Assembly: GCF_003003355.1 (NCBI RefSeq)
Contig: NZ_PVTQ01000005.1
Location: 186,001-250,000, forward strand
DNA from: Donghicola tyrosinivorans
GTDB lineage: Bacteria; Pseudomonadota; Alphaproteobacteria; Rhodobacterales; Rhodobacteraceae
Direction of reading: 5' to 3'
DNA length: 64,000 nucleotides
The notes beneath the pieces are model-generated. The model was not told where the DNA came from, ran no database searches, and worked only from the letters and a program-made list of their open reading frames with translations. Every line of letters begins with the position of its first letter. The first letter of the stretch is position 1. Both the position numbers and the translations under genes were made by a program. Below are positions 53,254-62,918 of this stretch, piece after piece.

Positions 53254-54234
53254 TCAGCGCATTTCTTTGCGCGCTTGCGCGATGTTCCAGATCATCACCG
53301 GCAGTACCAGAACCATGATCACCAGCGCCACAGCCGTGGCTCGGCCATCGTCGCGGAACATGTATTCCATCATGTAACTGGGCAGGATCTGGGTGCCAAA
53401 GTTGCCGCCCGTCATGGTGTAGACGATGTCAAAGACCTTCAGCACAAGGATGGTGATGGTGGTCCAGACCACCAGAATGGTCCCCATGATCTGAGGCACC
53501 TGAATTTTGAAGAAAATCTGGAACGGGTTGGCACCGTCCAGAATGGCGGCCTCTATGGTCTCTTCGGGGATACCGCGCAGGGCGGCCGAGAGGATCACCA
53601 TGGCAAAGCCAGTCTGAATCCAGATCAGGATGACCATCAGGAACACGTTGTTCCAGAACGGCACCTGTAGCGGGTCAATCGGGCTGTCCGCGCCAAAGAA
53701 GATGCGAATGGCGTTCAGCATCCCGATGTTGGGATCGTTGGAATAGACGAACTTCCAGATCAGCGAGGCACCGACAAAGCTGATGGCCATCGGCATGAAG
53801 ATCAGGGATTTGGCGATACCGCCCCACTTCAGCTTGTCAGTCAGCTGCGCGATCACTAGACCAAGAAAGGTGGCCATCGCAGGCACAATCAGCACCCAGA
53901 GAAAGTTGTTGAAGACCGCGCTGCGGAATTCGGGATCGACAGACAGGTTCTTGTAGTTCTGCATCCCCACAAACACATCACCCGACCGGTCATACATGGA
54001 CCGCCAGAAGCTGCCCACCACCGGATAGACCAGATAGAGGCACAGGGCGAACAGCGCGGGGGCCAGAAACAGCCAAGGACGGACGGCATTGGCGCGGTTG
54101 ATATTGCGCCCGGCGTCATCGTTGCGGGCCGGAAAAATCAGCCGATCCAGAACCAGATTGGAAAAGTAAAAGTAGCCGACGCAGCCAAAGACCCCGATCA
54201 GGATCGTCAGCACACCCTGCATGAGCGGACCCAT
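53254..54234 (-). CDS. aglF: Alpha-glucoside ABC transporter permease AglF
   Basis: 326 residues with six or more membrane segments; an N-terminal membrane helix (VLTILIGVFGCVGYFYFS) precedes the core. EAA loop: ALRGIPEETIEAAILDGANP. The ATG at 54234 follows GGGAGA, and the open frame upstream (to 54438) is not coding. It lies after aglE with a hairpin-rich gap of 109 bp. Confidence 0.88.
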   Translation of the reverse strand: MGPLMQGVLTILIGVFGCVGYFYFSNLVLDRLIFPARNDDAGRNINRANAVRPWLFLAPALFALCLYLVYPVVGSFWRSMYDRSGDVFVGMQNYKNLSVDPEFRSAVFNNFLWVLIVPAMATFLGLVIAQLTDKLKWGGIAKSLIFMPMAISFVGASLIWKFVYSNDPNIGMLNAIRIFFGADSPIDPLQVPFWNNVFLMVILIWIQTGFAMVILSAALRGIPEETIEAAILDGANPFQIFFKIQVPQIMGTILVVWTTITILVLKVFDIVYTMTGGNFGTQILPSYMMEYMFRDDGRATAVALVIMVLVLPVMIWNIAQARKEMR

Positions 54235-54266
54235 TGGTCTGTCTCCCGGATTAAGGCTGAAAGAGT

Positions 54267-54325
54267 GCGGCCCACACTGACGCGGGCCGCGAGTTTGAAC
54301 TCCCGCGCTTATGAGCGCGCGGGAG
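54267..54325 (-). other. Two hairpins between aglE and aglF
   Basis: GCGGCCC with GGGCCGC (54267-54290) and CTCCCGCGC with GCGCGGGAG (54300-54325). Without T-runs they are more likely mRNA stabilisers or partial terminators that raise the binding-protein level relative to the permeases. Confidence 0.6.
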
Positions 54326-54343
54326 CATGGGTTTGGAACGGTC

Positions 54344-55696
54344 TTACTTGATTTCGTTCCAGCGGCTCTGGATCGCAGCAGCGACTTCGCCTGCGTCTTT
54401 GCCAGTGGTGTAGTCCACCATGCCGGTCCAGAACGCACCTGCGCCGATCTCGCCGGGCATCAGGTCCGAACCGTCAAAGCGGAAGGTGGTCGCGTTTTGC
54501 AGGATCTCGCCCATCGCGCGCTCGCTATCGGTGTTATAGAGCGCGGTGTTGACGCCAGCATGTGCGGTCAGGAAGCCGCCCTGAGCCATCCATGCTTCAT
54601 GCGCGATCGGCAGCTTCATGAACTCAAGGAAGACGTTGGTTGCTTCGCTGGGGTTGGTGACGGCGAACAGCGCGCCTGCACCCAGAACGGGGTTACCCAG
54701 ATCTTTGTCCGCGTAGCTGGGGAAGTAGAAGAAATCCACGTCCTCGCCCACAGTGGTGCCTTCGGGGAAGAAGGCGGGGATGAACGATGCCTGACGGTGC
54801 ATGTAGCACTTGGGCGGCAGCGAGAAGAGACCGGTGGGGCTGTCACGGAAATCGGTGCTGGCCACGGCCTCGGGGCCGCCATCAGCGTAACCTTCGGTGC
54901 GGGCGAACCAGCCGAATTCATTGATCGCGCCAAGCACTGCCGGATCATCGAAGGGGATCTCGTTCTTGACCCACTGGTCATAGACCGACGGGGGCTGGGT
55001 GCGCAGCATCAGGTCCTCGACCCAGTCGGTTGCGGGCCAGCCGGTGGCCGCACCAGAACCCAGACCGATACACCAAGGGGTGCCGCCATCATCGACGATC
55101 TGCTGGGTCAGCGCCTTGAGGTCTTCCATCGTAGTGGGGATCTCATAGCCTGCCTCTTCGAAGGCTTCGGGCACGAACCAGACCAGCGACTTCAGGTCAA
55201 CGCGGTAGAAGAAACCATAAAGCTGGTCGTTACCGTCCTTGTCCGCATAGGTGCCCAGATCAACCCAGGACTGACCGGCGGCAAAGTTGTCCTTCACCCA
55301 ATCGCCAGTGCCTTCGGCCAGCGGGGTCAGCAGACCCTTCTTGGCCATGTCCGCTGCCAGACCGGGCTGCGGGAAGGCGGCAAGGTTCGGGGCCGATCCG
55401 GCCTCGGCCGAGATCACGATGTCCTGCTCAAAGCTGTCCGAACCCGAATACTCAACGGTCGCGCCGGTTGCGGCTTCGAAATAATCCAGAACTGCCTCAA
55501 CGCGTTCCTTTTCGTTGCCAGTCCATGCGCCGGTGATCGAGATAGTCTGACCGGTCAGATCATTGGCGTCAGCGAAGGCCTGATAGCTGTCCCAGTGGAA
55601 ATCTCCCTCACCCACGGGGAACATCAGATCCTGCGCGCCAGCTTGACCAGCAAACATGGCCGACACAGCAGCGCCGGCGAATAGTACATTTTTCAT
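54344..55696 (-). CDS. aglE: Alpha-glucoside ABC transporter substrate-binding protein
   Basis: 450 residues. A signal peptide (residues 1-21, FAGAAVSAMFAGQAGAQ) begins an extracellular solute-binding protein of family 1. AglE-type features include ISITGAWTGNEKERVEAVLD, GTPWCIGLGSGAATGWPATD and a Cys/Tyr-rich PPKCYMHRQASF region. It binds sucrose, maltose, trehalose or related sugars in the periplasm. GGGAGG precedes the ATG. It is the first gene of aglEFGAK, divergent from aglR. Confidence 0.9.
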   Translation of the reverse strand: MKNVLFAGAAVSAMFAGQAGAQDLMFPVGEGDFHWDSYQAFADANDLTGQTISITGAWTGNEKERVEAVLDYFEAATGATVEYSGSDSFEQDIVISAEAGSAPNLAAFPQPGLAADMAKKGLLTPLAEGTGDWVKDNFAAGQSWVDLGTYADKDGNDQLYGFFYRVDLKSLVWFVPEAFEEAGYEIPTTMEDLKALTQQIVDDGGTPWCIGLGSGAATGWPATDWVEDLMLRTQPPSVYDQWVKNEIPFDDPAVLGAINEFGWFARTEGYADGGPEAVASTDFRDSPTGLFSLPPKCYMHRQASFIPAFFPEGTTVGEDVDFFYFPSYADKDLGNPVLGAGALFAVTNPSEATNVFLEFMKLPIAHEAWMAQGGFLTAHAGVNTALYNTDSERAMGEILQNATTFRFDGSDLMPGEIGAGAFWTGMVDYTTGKDAGEVAAAIQSRWNEIK

Positions 55697-55740
55697 AAGC
55701 ATCCTCCCAAGAAGCTCAAAGTCGCTTCGAATCCGTAATT

Positions 55741-55754
55741 TCAAAGCGCTTTGG
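55741..55754. promoter_or_regulatory. AglR-type operator A (TCAAAGCGCTTTGG)
   Basis: A palindrome with a CGCTTTG core in the aglE/aglR divergent region, 45 bp before aglE. The same core occurs at operator B. Confidence 0.6.
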
Positions 55755-55915
55755 GTGGCGCAAACGTGCTGCACGACCCAGCTTAAGTCAATCCTCTTTA
55801 TCACAACGCCCCTCAAATATCAAATTCACAAGGGATTTCGCGCATACGCAGCATTGCACCCGCAGCTTAATTGTTTCTTTGACGTGGGCAGGATTTGACT
55901 TTAGGGTGCCAAAAC

Positions 55916-55929
55916 TCAAACCGCTTTGA
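55916..55929. promoter_or_regulatory. AglR-type operator B (TCAAACCGCTTTGA)
   Basis: A palindrome 13 bp before the aglR start, so aglR is probably autoregulated. Shares TCAAA-CGCTTTG with operator A. Confidence 0.6.
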
Positions 55930-55941
55930 AGGCCCTGAACG

Positions 55942-56970
55942 ATGAACCTCAAGCAACTTTCGGAAACGCTGGGACTGTCCCAGACGACGGTCAGCCGCGC
56001 GTTGAACGGTTACCCCGAAGTGGCCGAGGCCACGCGCCTGCGGGTTCAGCAAGCCGCCCGTCGCTATGGCTACCAGCCCAACATCGGCGCACAGCGTCTG
56101 GCCCGCGGTCACAGCAGGACGATAGGGCACGTTATCCCCCTGTCGACGCAGCATGAAATGGTGAACCCCGTGTTTGCAGATTTCATCGCTGGCGCGGGGG
56201 AACGGTATTCCGCCGCCGGCTACGACATGCAGCTGACCATCGTCGAAGACCGCCGCGAGGAAGAAATCTACGTAGAGATGAAGTCCCAAGGCAAAGTGGA
56301 CGGTGTCATCGTCCACGGCCCCTTGATGGATGATCCACGCATTCCCTTTCTGGCAGACCTTGCGCTGCCCTTCGTGGTTCACGGACGGGCCAGCGACTGC
56401 AAGACGCCCTATTCATGGGTGGATGTGAACAACGTCCGCGCGTTCGAGCGTGCGACGGACTTTCTGATCTCGCTAGGCCACAGCAGGATCGGGATCATCA
56501 ACGGGCTTGAGCATATGGACTTTGCCCACCGCCGTCTGCACGGCTATGAGGCCGCAATGTTCCGCGCGGGCCTGACATCCGATCCAACGTGGCACTACGC
56601 GGGCGAGATGACCGAGATTAACGGCTACCGCGCTATGAAGGACATCCTCAGCCATCCGGTGCATCCGACGGCCGTTGTGGTGTCCAGCTATATCAGCACC
56701 TTGGGCGTGCGCCGCGCCTTGGACGAAGCGGGACTGAAGGTGGGACGCGATGTGTCGGTCATCACCTTTGACGATGACCTGTCGTACCTGCGCAACGGCG
56801 AGGATATCCCGATTTACACGGCGATCCGGTCCTCGGTCAGGCAAGCGGGGCGCTTGTCCGCAGATATGCTGATCCACCAGATTGAAAACCCCGGCAGCCC
56901 GCCGACGAACCATCTGCTTGAGGCTGCCTTGATCGTGGGGGGCTCGACCGGCCCCGCCCCGCAGGAGTAA
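55942..56970 (+). CDS. aglR: LacI-family regulator of the agl locus
   Basis: 342 residues. The HTH is LKQLSETLGLSQTTVSRALN and YPEVAEATRLRVQQAARRYG; the sensor domain follows with VDGVIVHGPLMDDPRI and VITFDDDLSYLRNGEDIP. It is divergent from aglEFGAK and just upstream of a beta-glucosidase gene (4 bp apart), so it probably governs both units. Two palindromes of matching sequence are in the gap. Named by its place in the agl locus. Confidence 0.87.
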   Translation: MNLKQLSETLGLSQTTVSRALNGYPEVAEATRLRVQQAARRYGYQPNIGAQRLARGHSRTIGHVIPLSTQHEMVNPVFADFIAGAGERYSAAGYDMQLTIVEDRREEEIYVEMKSQGKVDGVIVHGPLMDDPRIPFLADLALPFVVHGRASDCKTPYSWVDVNNVRAFERATDFLISLGHSRIGIINGLEHMDFAHRRLHGYEAAMFRAGLTSDPTWHYAGEMTEINGYRAMKDILSHPVHPTAVVVSSYISTLGVRRALDEAGLKVGRDVSVITFDDDLSYLRNGEDIPIYTAIRSSVRQAGRLSADMLIHQIENPGSPPTNHLLEAALIVGGSTGPAPQE

Positions 56971-56974
56971 TCCG

Positions 56975-58300
56975 ATGAATTTCAAACGTTCCGACTTTCC
57001 CGCAGGTTTCCTGTTCGGGGCGGCAACCTCGTCCTACCAGATCGAAGGCCACGCCTTTGGCGGCGCAGGCCCGACCCACTGGGACAGCTTTGCCGCCACA
57101 CCCGGCAATGTTGTCCGCGCCGAAACCGGCGCGACTGCCTGCGATCACTATCACCGTTACGAAGAAGATCTGGACCTGATGCAGGCGGCGGGCTTTGACG
57201 CCTACCGCTTTTCCACCAGTTGGGCGCGGGTTCTGCCTGAAGGACGCGGCACCCCGAACGCAGAGGGCTTGGATTTCTACGACCGCCTGACCGACGCGAT
57301 GCTGGAACGGGGATTGAGACCCTGCGCGACCCTCTATCATTGGGAACTGCCCCAAGCGCTGGCCGATCAAGGAGGCTGGCGCAATGCGGACATGCCCGAA
57401 TGGTTCGCTGACTTTACCCACGTCATCATGGGGCGCATCGGTGACCGGATGCACAGTGTTGCCCCGATCAATGAGCCGTGGTGCGTCACGTGGCTTAGCC
57501 ACTTTCTAGGCATCCACGCGCCCGGCATGCGCGACATCCGCGCCACCGCCCGCGCCATGCACCATGTCCTGAAATCCCACGGCCGCGCGATCGAGGTTAT
57601 GCGTGACATGGGCATGACCAATCTGGGCGGGGTCTTCAACATGGAGGCCGCCCTGCCCGCCTCTTCCAGCCGCGACGACTTTGCCGCCGCCGCCCGCTAT
57701 GACGCCTATTACAATCGCTTCTTTCTGCAGGGCATCTTTCAACGCAGCTATCCCGAACTGGTGCTAGAGGGGCTAGAGCCTCATCTGCCCGCGAACTGGC
57801 AGGACGATTTTGCCACCATCGGCCAGCCGCTGGATTGGGTGGGTCTGAACTACTACACCTGCAAACGGATCAGCGCCGATCCCGAGGCCGCCTGGCCTTC
57901 GCTGCGCGAAGGTGTCGGCCCCTTGCCGCAAACCCAGATGGGCTGGGAAATTTACCCCCAAGGCCTGCATGATTTCATCATGCGCACCGCCAAGGAATAC
58001 GCGGGCGATCTGCCGATCCTGATCACCGAAAACGGGATGGCGAATGGCGATATGCTGGTGTCAGGCGCAGTGCCCGACCAGCCGCGCATCGACTATCTGA
58101 ACGCCCATATCGCCGAGGTGCGCCGCGCCATCGATGAAGGCGCAAACGTGCAAGGGTATTTCTGCTGGTCGCTTCTGGACAACTATGAGTGGTCCTTGGG
58201 CTATGAAAAGCGGTTCGGGCTGGTGCATGTGGATTTTGACACCTTGAAGCGGACCCCCAAAGCGTCTTATGACGCCCTCAAGTTAGCGCTATCACGATAA
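56975..58300 (+). CDS. GH1 beta-glucosidase
   Basis: 441 residues, cytoplasmic. GH1 motifs are complete: DFPAGFLFGAATSSYQIEG at the start, TLYHWELPQALADQGGW (about 113-129), the acid/base Glu in VAPINEPWCVTW (about 163-174) and the nucleophile in LPILITENGMANGD (about 346-359). It cleaves beta-linked glucosides to glucose. Its AGGAG site overlaps the aglR stop, so it is read with aglR and glk. Confidence 0.92.
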   Translation: MNFKRSDFPAGFLFGAATSSYQIEGHAFGGAGPTHWDSFAATPGNVVRAETGATACDHYHRYEEDLDLMQAAGFDAYRFSTSWARVLPEGRGTPNAEGLDFYDRLTDAMLERGLRPCATLYHWELPQALADQGGWRNADMPEWFADFTHVIMGRIGDRMHSVAPINEPWCVTWLSHFLGIHAPGMRDIRATARAMHHVLKSHGRAIEVMRDMGMTNLGGVFNMEAALPASSSRDDFAAAARYDAYYNRFFLQGIFQRSYPELVLEGLEPHLPANWQDDFATIGQPLDWVGLNYYTCKRISADPEAAWPSLREGVGPLPQTQMGWEIYPQGLHDFIMRTAKEYAGDLPILITENGMANGDMLVSGAVPDQPRIDYLNAHIAEVRRAIDEGANVQGYFCWSLLDNYEWSLGYEKRFGLVHVDFDTLKRTPKASYDALKLALSR

Positions 58301-58321
58301 GCCAACCCGAGGATGGATAGA

Positions 58322-59299
58322 ATGGACCAGACGGCCCCGCTGAGTATCGTCGCAGACATTGGCGGCACCAACACCCGCATCGCTCTGGCGCGGGGGACCG
58401 AGATCCTGCACGACACCATCACCCGCTTTAAGAACGCGGGCGAGCCAAATTTCCCGCCTCTGCTGGAACGGTTTCTGGCCGCACATCCCGACGCAAAGCC
58501 CGAAGCTTGCTGTGTGGCCGCCGCAGGCCCCGTCCGTGACGGGCGGGTCGAGATGACGAACCTGTCGTGGGTATTCGACAAGGACGATCTGGCCAAAGCC
58601 ACTGGCGCGAATGTGATCGCGACGCTGAACGACATGCAGGCGCAGGGGCACGCACTGCCCTTCCTGAAGGATGAAGCCAAGACCTGTCTGCGCAAAGGCC
58701 ATGAGGCCAGCCCGCAGGCGGCGATGCTGATCGTGGGCATCGGAACCGGCATGAATATCGCCCCCGTCTATCACAGCGCGGCAGGCACGCTGGTTCCCCC
58801 CGCCGAGGCAGGCCATCCCTTGCTGGCCGTCCGCAGCCCCGAGAACCTGCGCCTGAGCCAGTATATCGAGGCGAACTATGGCTTCCCGTCCGTCGAAGAG
58901 GTCATGTCGGGCCGCGGCGTGTCGCGGGTTTACGAGTGGCTCTCGTCCGAGGCTGGCAACAAGCAGATCCTTGATCCGGCCGAGATCATGAAGCGGGTCG
59001 AGGATGGCTGGGACCCGCTGGCGACCGAGACCGCGCGGCACTTTGTCCAGATCATGGGCAGCGTCTGTGGCAATCTGGCCCTGACCCTGCTGCCCTTTGG
59101 CGGCATCTATCTGATCGGCGGCGTGGCGCGGGCTTTTGCGCCATTGCTGGGATCGATGGGCTTTGAAGAGAGCTTCCGCGATCTGGGGCGGTTCGGGGAC
59201 TTTGTGGACCAGTTCGGCATCTGGATGGTCGAGGATGATTATGCGGCGCTGACCGGCTGCGCATCGCACGTCCAAGACCTGTTGCAGCGTCCGCACTGA
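58322..59299 (+). CDS. glk: Glucokinase
   Basis: 325 residues. The phosphate-1 motif is SIVADIGGTNTRIALARG at the N-terminus, and LIVGIGTGMNIAPV lies near residue 140. It is of the Glk (COG0837) type. It phosphorylates glucose made by the alpha- and beta-glucosidases of this locus. The ATG at 58322 was chosen because GAGG lies nine bases upstream; the ATG at 58313 is directly behind that site and has no spacing. 12 bp or so after the beta-glucosidase gene, same operon. Confidence 0.9.
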   Translation: MDQTAPLSIVADIGGTNTRIALARGTEILHDTITRFKNAGEPNFPPLLERFLAAHPDAKPEACCVAAAGPVRDGRVEMTNLSWVFDKDDLAKATGANVIATLNDMQAQGHALPFLKDEAKTCLRKGHEASPQAAMLIVGIGTGMNIAPVYHSAAGTLVPPAEAGHPLLAVRSPENLRLSQYIEANYGFPSVEEVMSGRGVSRVYEWLSSEAGNKQILDPAEIMKRVEDGWDPLATETARHFVQIMGSVCGNLALTLLPFGGIYLIGGVARAFAPLLGSMGFEESFRDLGRFGDFVDQFGIWMVEDDYAALTGCASHVQDLLQRPH

Positions 59300-59335
59300 T
59301 CGTTTGAGCGTGGCCGGATTGGCGGCCGTCCAGAG

Positions 59336-59359
59336 GTGAGTATTTAGTTCAAGAAGAAG
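59336..59359 (+). repeat. Copy 3 of the 24-bp intergenic repeat
   Basis: GTGAGTATTT, eight variable bases, then AGAAG; 37 bp after the glk stop. Confidence 0.6.
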
Positions 59360-59423
59360 CTGTAAGGCGCGGGAATTCCTGCGCCTTATTTGTTTTTGCT
59401 TTACCTGCTTCGATGGCGGGATT

Positions 59424-59447
59424 TTGAGTATTTTTGCAATAAAGAAG
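59424..59447 (+). repeat. Copy 4 of the 24-bp intergenic repeat
   Basis: TTGAGTATTT, variable bases, then AAAGAAG. It lies between copy 3 and the convergent gene at 59472. Confidence 0.6.
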
Positions 59448-59471
59448 CCGGATTTGAGTGTGTGGACCGGC

Positions 59472-60233
59472 TTACTTCGGCGGATAGGCCCACCAGAGCA
59501 TTTCTGCGGTCAGGGGATCTTTAGGATCGCTCATGAAGGGAACCGGCAGGCCGCGGATCGGGCGCGCATTCTGCGCGATTTCCGCCAGTGTATGGCCACG
59601 CTGCTCTGTGTTGATCTTGTCTTTTCGCGGCAGGTTCGGGCAGTATTCAGCTGCTACTGCGGGATATTCTTCCTGGAACCAGGAGGTGTAACTATACCAC
59701 TTTCCGCGACGAAGACCAAAATGAGTCAAAATACCTGAGGCTGGATCATAAATTACCGGCCAGCCATATTTCGGGCTTTTCCCAACCGCAAGGCCCGCAG
59801 CGCCCGTAAATGCGGGGATGATGTGGTAGGGATTTTGAGCTTCAAAGCCACGCCCGCTTTTCTTGCGGTAACAGTCATAGAATGTGCCATCCGGTGCATA
59901 ATAGCCGATCGACCAGGCATCAAGATTGGGATTATCCTTATAAATCTTGTAGTTGCCAATCGCCATCTTTTGCAGCGTTCCTGTTGTCAAGTTGCTGACC
60001 GGCTCAACGCTGCGCCGCCCGTTCTTCCAATCCCATTCGGTCTTGTGGGGGTCATTGCCGAAGTTCCGGATGCCGATTTTATTGACGAATTTAATCGCAT
60101 CAGCGGCCATTTTATCGTGCGCAGCTGTCATGCCTGCGGGGCGGGGTTTTTCCCAAGGGGCTTTGTCAGCAGCGGCGGAGAGGGGAAGTACGCTTAAGGC
60201 GGCGAGAACTGTGAACTTTACGATCCTCTTCAA
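59472..60233 (-). CDS. Exported protein of unknown function
   Basis: 253 residues. A signal peptide is clear (MKRIVKFTVLAALSVLPLSAAA), so the protein is periplasmic or outer-membrane facing. The mature part is rich in Tyr, Trp, Lys and Pro, with segments such as IGYYAPDGTFYDCYRKKSG, YHIIPAFTGAAGLAVGKS and HFGLRRGKWYSYTSWFQ. I do not recognise the family. The region is visibly less GC-rich than its neighbours, so an accessory origin is possible. It lies alone between glk and tex. Confidence 0.7.
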   Translation of the reverse strand: MKRIVKFTVLAALSVLPLSAAADKAPWEKPRPAGMTAAHDKMAADAIKFVNKIGIRNFGNDPHKTEWDWKNGRRSVEPVSNLTTGTLQKMAIGNYKIYKDNPNLDAWSIGYYAPDGTFYDCYRKKSGRGFEAQNPYHIIPAFTGAAGLAVGKSPKYGWPVIYDPASGILTHFGLRRGKWYSYTSWFQEEYPAVAAEYCPNLPRKDKINTEQRGHTLAEIAQNARPIRGLPVPFMSDPKDPLTAEMLWWAYPPK

Positions 60234-60404
60234 AACGACGGCCTTCTTGTTTCAAACCAGTTAGAATTTTTTACGTATTTTCAGGCAGCTCATCCATAGA
60301 AGAGCGAGAAACTGCCTTTGCCGGTCATGGTTTCGGGGGAAGTGACTTGGCAGCGGTTTGAGGCTGGCGTATTCGGAAGGGCCTGACAGACAAGAAGGAC
60401 CGAG

Positions 60405-62750
60405 ATGGACCTGACAGCCAAGATCCCCGCCCGTATCGCCAAAGAGATCAACGCCTCTCCCAGTCAGGTGGCCTCGGCCATCGAGTTGCTGGATGGGGGC
60501 GCGACCGTGCCGTTTATTGCCCGCTACCGGAAAGAGGCAACGGGCGGGCTGGATGATACCCAGCTGCGGGATCTGGCGGATCGGGTGGTTTACCTGCGCG
60601 AGTTGGAAGCGCGGCGCGAGACGGTTCTGAAGAGTATTCAGGAACAGGGCAAGCTGACCGATGGATTGACCGTGGCGATCATGCAGGCGGACACCAAGGC
60701 GGCGCTGGAAGATATCTACCTGCCCTATAAGCCCAAGCGCCGGACCCGCGCGATGATTGCCCGTGAGAACGGCTTGGAGCCGCTGGCACGTGCGATCCAG
60801 AATGATCGTTCGGCTGAGCCTGCGGTTCTGGCAGAAGGCTATCTGAATGCCGAGGTTGCGGACGTGAAGGCGGCGCTAAACGGGGCGCGGGATATTCTGA
60901 CCGAAGAGCTGGCAGAACAGGCCGATATCTTGGGCCGTCTGCGCGAATTGATGGCCCGTGAGGCGCATCTGGTTTCACGCATGGTAGAGGGGAAGGAAAA
61001 GGACGGGGCCAAGTTCTCGGACTATTTCGCCCATTCGGAGCCTTACGGGAAGGTGCCGTCGCACCGTGCTTTGGCGATGATGCGCGGGGCGAACGAGGGC
61101 TTTCTGACCACCGATCTGGAATTGCCGGAAACTGTGGATGCCGAGGCGCCCTTGCGCGTTCTGAAGGCGGCGCTGGAGGTGTCAGGCTCCAAGCCCGGCG
61201 ACAAGTTCCTGAACGATGTGGCGGGCTGGTGCTGGCGGGTGAAACTGAAGCTGTCGATCACCATCGATTTGATGAGCGATCTGCGCAAGCGGGCCGAAGA
61301 AGAGGCGATCCACGTCTTTGCGCGGAACCTCAAAGACCTTCTGCTGGCTGCCCCTGCCGGTGCCAAGACCACTATCGGCCTTGATCCGGGCATTCGAACC
61401 GGCGTCAAGCTGGCGGTTGTGGATGCCACGGGCAAGCTGCTGGACACGGCGACGCTGTTTCCGTTCCAGCCCAAGAATGATCTGCGCGGGGCGCAGGCGA
61501 TGCTGGGAGCGATGATCCGCAAGCATGATGCGCAGCTGATTGCCATCGGCAACGGCACCGCCAGCCGCGAGACCGAAAAGATGGTCGCTGATCTGCTGAA
61601 GGACATGCCTGCGCCAAAACCCACCAAGATCGTGGTCAGCGAGGCGGGTGCATCGGTCTATTCGGCCAGCGCTTTGGCGGCACGGGAATTCCCTGATCTT
61701 GACGTGTCCTTGCGGGGCGCTGTGTCCATTGCGCGGCGTTTGCAGGACCCGCTGGCGGAACTGGTGAAGATCGAACCCAAATCCATTGGCGTCGGCCAGT
61801 ACCAGCATGACGTGGACCAGAGCCGTTTGGCCAAGGCGCTGGACGGGGTTGTCGAGGATGCGGTGAACGCGGTTGGCGTGGACCTGAACTCGGCCTCTGC
61901 GCCGCTTCTGGCGCGAGTGTCGGGCCTTGGGCCGGGACTGGCCGAGGCGATCGTGCTGCACCGCGACACAAACGGAGCCTTTACCAGCCGTAAGGCGCTG
62001 AAAGAGGTGCCGCGCCTTGGCGAGCGCACTTTTGAGCAATGCGCAGGCTTTTTGCGGATCAATGGCGGGACAGAGCCTCTGGACGCAAGCTCGGTCCACC
62101 CGGAAGCCTACGCCGTGGCCCGCAAGATCGTGAAATCCTGTGGCCGTGACCTACGCGAGTTGATGAAGGATCCCGCGCCCCTGCGTCGCCTATCGGCCTC
62201 GGACTACGTGACCGAGACGTTTGGCCTGCCAACCGTGCAAGACATTCTGTCGGAACTGGAAAAGCCCGGTCGCGACCCGCGGCCTGATTTCAAGACCGCG
62301 ACCTTTGCCGAAGGGATCGAGACGATCAAGGACCTCAAGACCGGCATGGTTCTGGAAGGCACCGTCACCAACGTGGCGGCCTTCGGGGCCTTTGTGGACA
62401 TCGGCGTGCATCAGGATGGTCTGGTTCACGTCAGCCAGCTTGCCGACCGCTTTGTCAAAGACCCCCATGAGGTGGTGAAAGCCGGCGATGTTGTACGTGT
62501 GACCGTGACCGAGGTGGACGTGCCCCGCAACCGGATCGGCCTGACCATGCGCAAGGACGGAGGCGCCTCGGCCAAGGAAGAGCGTAGTGATCGGGGCAAT
62601 GGTCCCCGTGGCGGGAATGCACCGCGCGGGGCTGGTCCCCGTGGTCCGCAAGGAGGCGGTCGTCCGCCGCGTGGTGGCGGTGCGCCCCAGAGCGACAGCG
62701 GCGGCAATGCGATGTCGGATGCTTTGGCGGCAATGTTCAACAAAAAATAA
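60405..62750 (+). CDS. tex: Tex-family RNA-binding transcription accessory protein
   Basis: 781 residues. Tex domains in order: an N-terminal helical region ([20 protein letters not shown]), a YqgF-like segment ([19 protein letters not shown], about 325-343), helix-hairpin-helix motifs ([18 protein letters not shown], about 505-522) and a C-terminal S1 domain ([20 protein letters not shown], about 651-670). The last 50 residues are Gly/Arg/Pro-rich (RGNGPRGGN...), an RGG-like tail. Tex affects transcription and RNA metabolism. A hairpin with arms CGTCGGGC and GCCCGACG lies at 62811-62841. Confidence 0.92.
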   Translation: MDLTAKIPARIAKEINASPSQVASAIELLDGGATVPFIARYRKEATGGLDDTQLRDLADRVVYLRELEARRETVLKSIQEQGKLTDGLTVAIMQADTKAALEDIYLPYKPKRRTRAMIARENGLEPLARAIQNDRSAEPAVLAEGYLNAEVADVKAALNGARDILTEELAEQADILGRLRELMAREAHLVSRMVEGKEKDGAKFSDYFAHSEPYGKVPSHRALAMMRGANEGFLTTDLELPETVDAEAPLRVLKAALEVSGSKPGDKFLNDVAGWCWRVKLKLSITIDLMSDLRKRAEEEAIHVFARNLKDLLLAAPAGAKTTIGLDPGIRTGVKLAVVDATGKLLDTATLFPFQPKNDLRGAQAMLGAMIRKHDAQLIAIGNGTASRETEKMVADLLKDMPAPKPTKIVVSEAGASVYSASALAAREFPDLDVSLRGAVSIARRLQDPLAELVKIEPKSIGVGQYQHDVDQSRLAKALDGVVEDAVNAVGVDLNSASAPLLARVSGLGPGLAEAIVLHRDTNGAFTSRKALKEVPRLGERTFEQCAGFLRINGGTEPLDASSVHPEAYAVARKIVKSCGRDLRELMKDPAPLRRLSASDYVTETFGLPTVQDILSELEKPGRDPRPDFKTATFAEGIETIKDLKTGMVLEGTVTNVAAFGAFVDIGVHQDGLVHVSQLADRFVKDPHEVVKAGDVVRVTVTEVDVPRNRIGLTMRKDGGASAKEERSDRGNGPRGGNAPRGAGPRGPQGGGRPPRGGGAPQSDSGGNAMSDALAAMFNKK

Positions 62751-62918
62751 GCCCTTGCCGCTTGGCCTGTCACAGGGCTGTTTCGCAAGGTGCGTATTGC
62801 TGGAATGAGACGTCGGGCGGGAATTCCTTTCTTGCCCGACGCCTGCCCCTCGCGCTTTATTGGCCCTTGATTGACTGGCCCTGCGCGGGCCCAAAAACAC
62901 TGACGCATTGGAGACCAC

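Noticed and set aside
50377-55684. Plus-strand frames across aglA (50377-51474) and aglE (54311-55684)
   Set aside because: They are opposite genes with complete family motifs and show no domains of their own.
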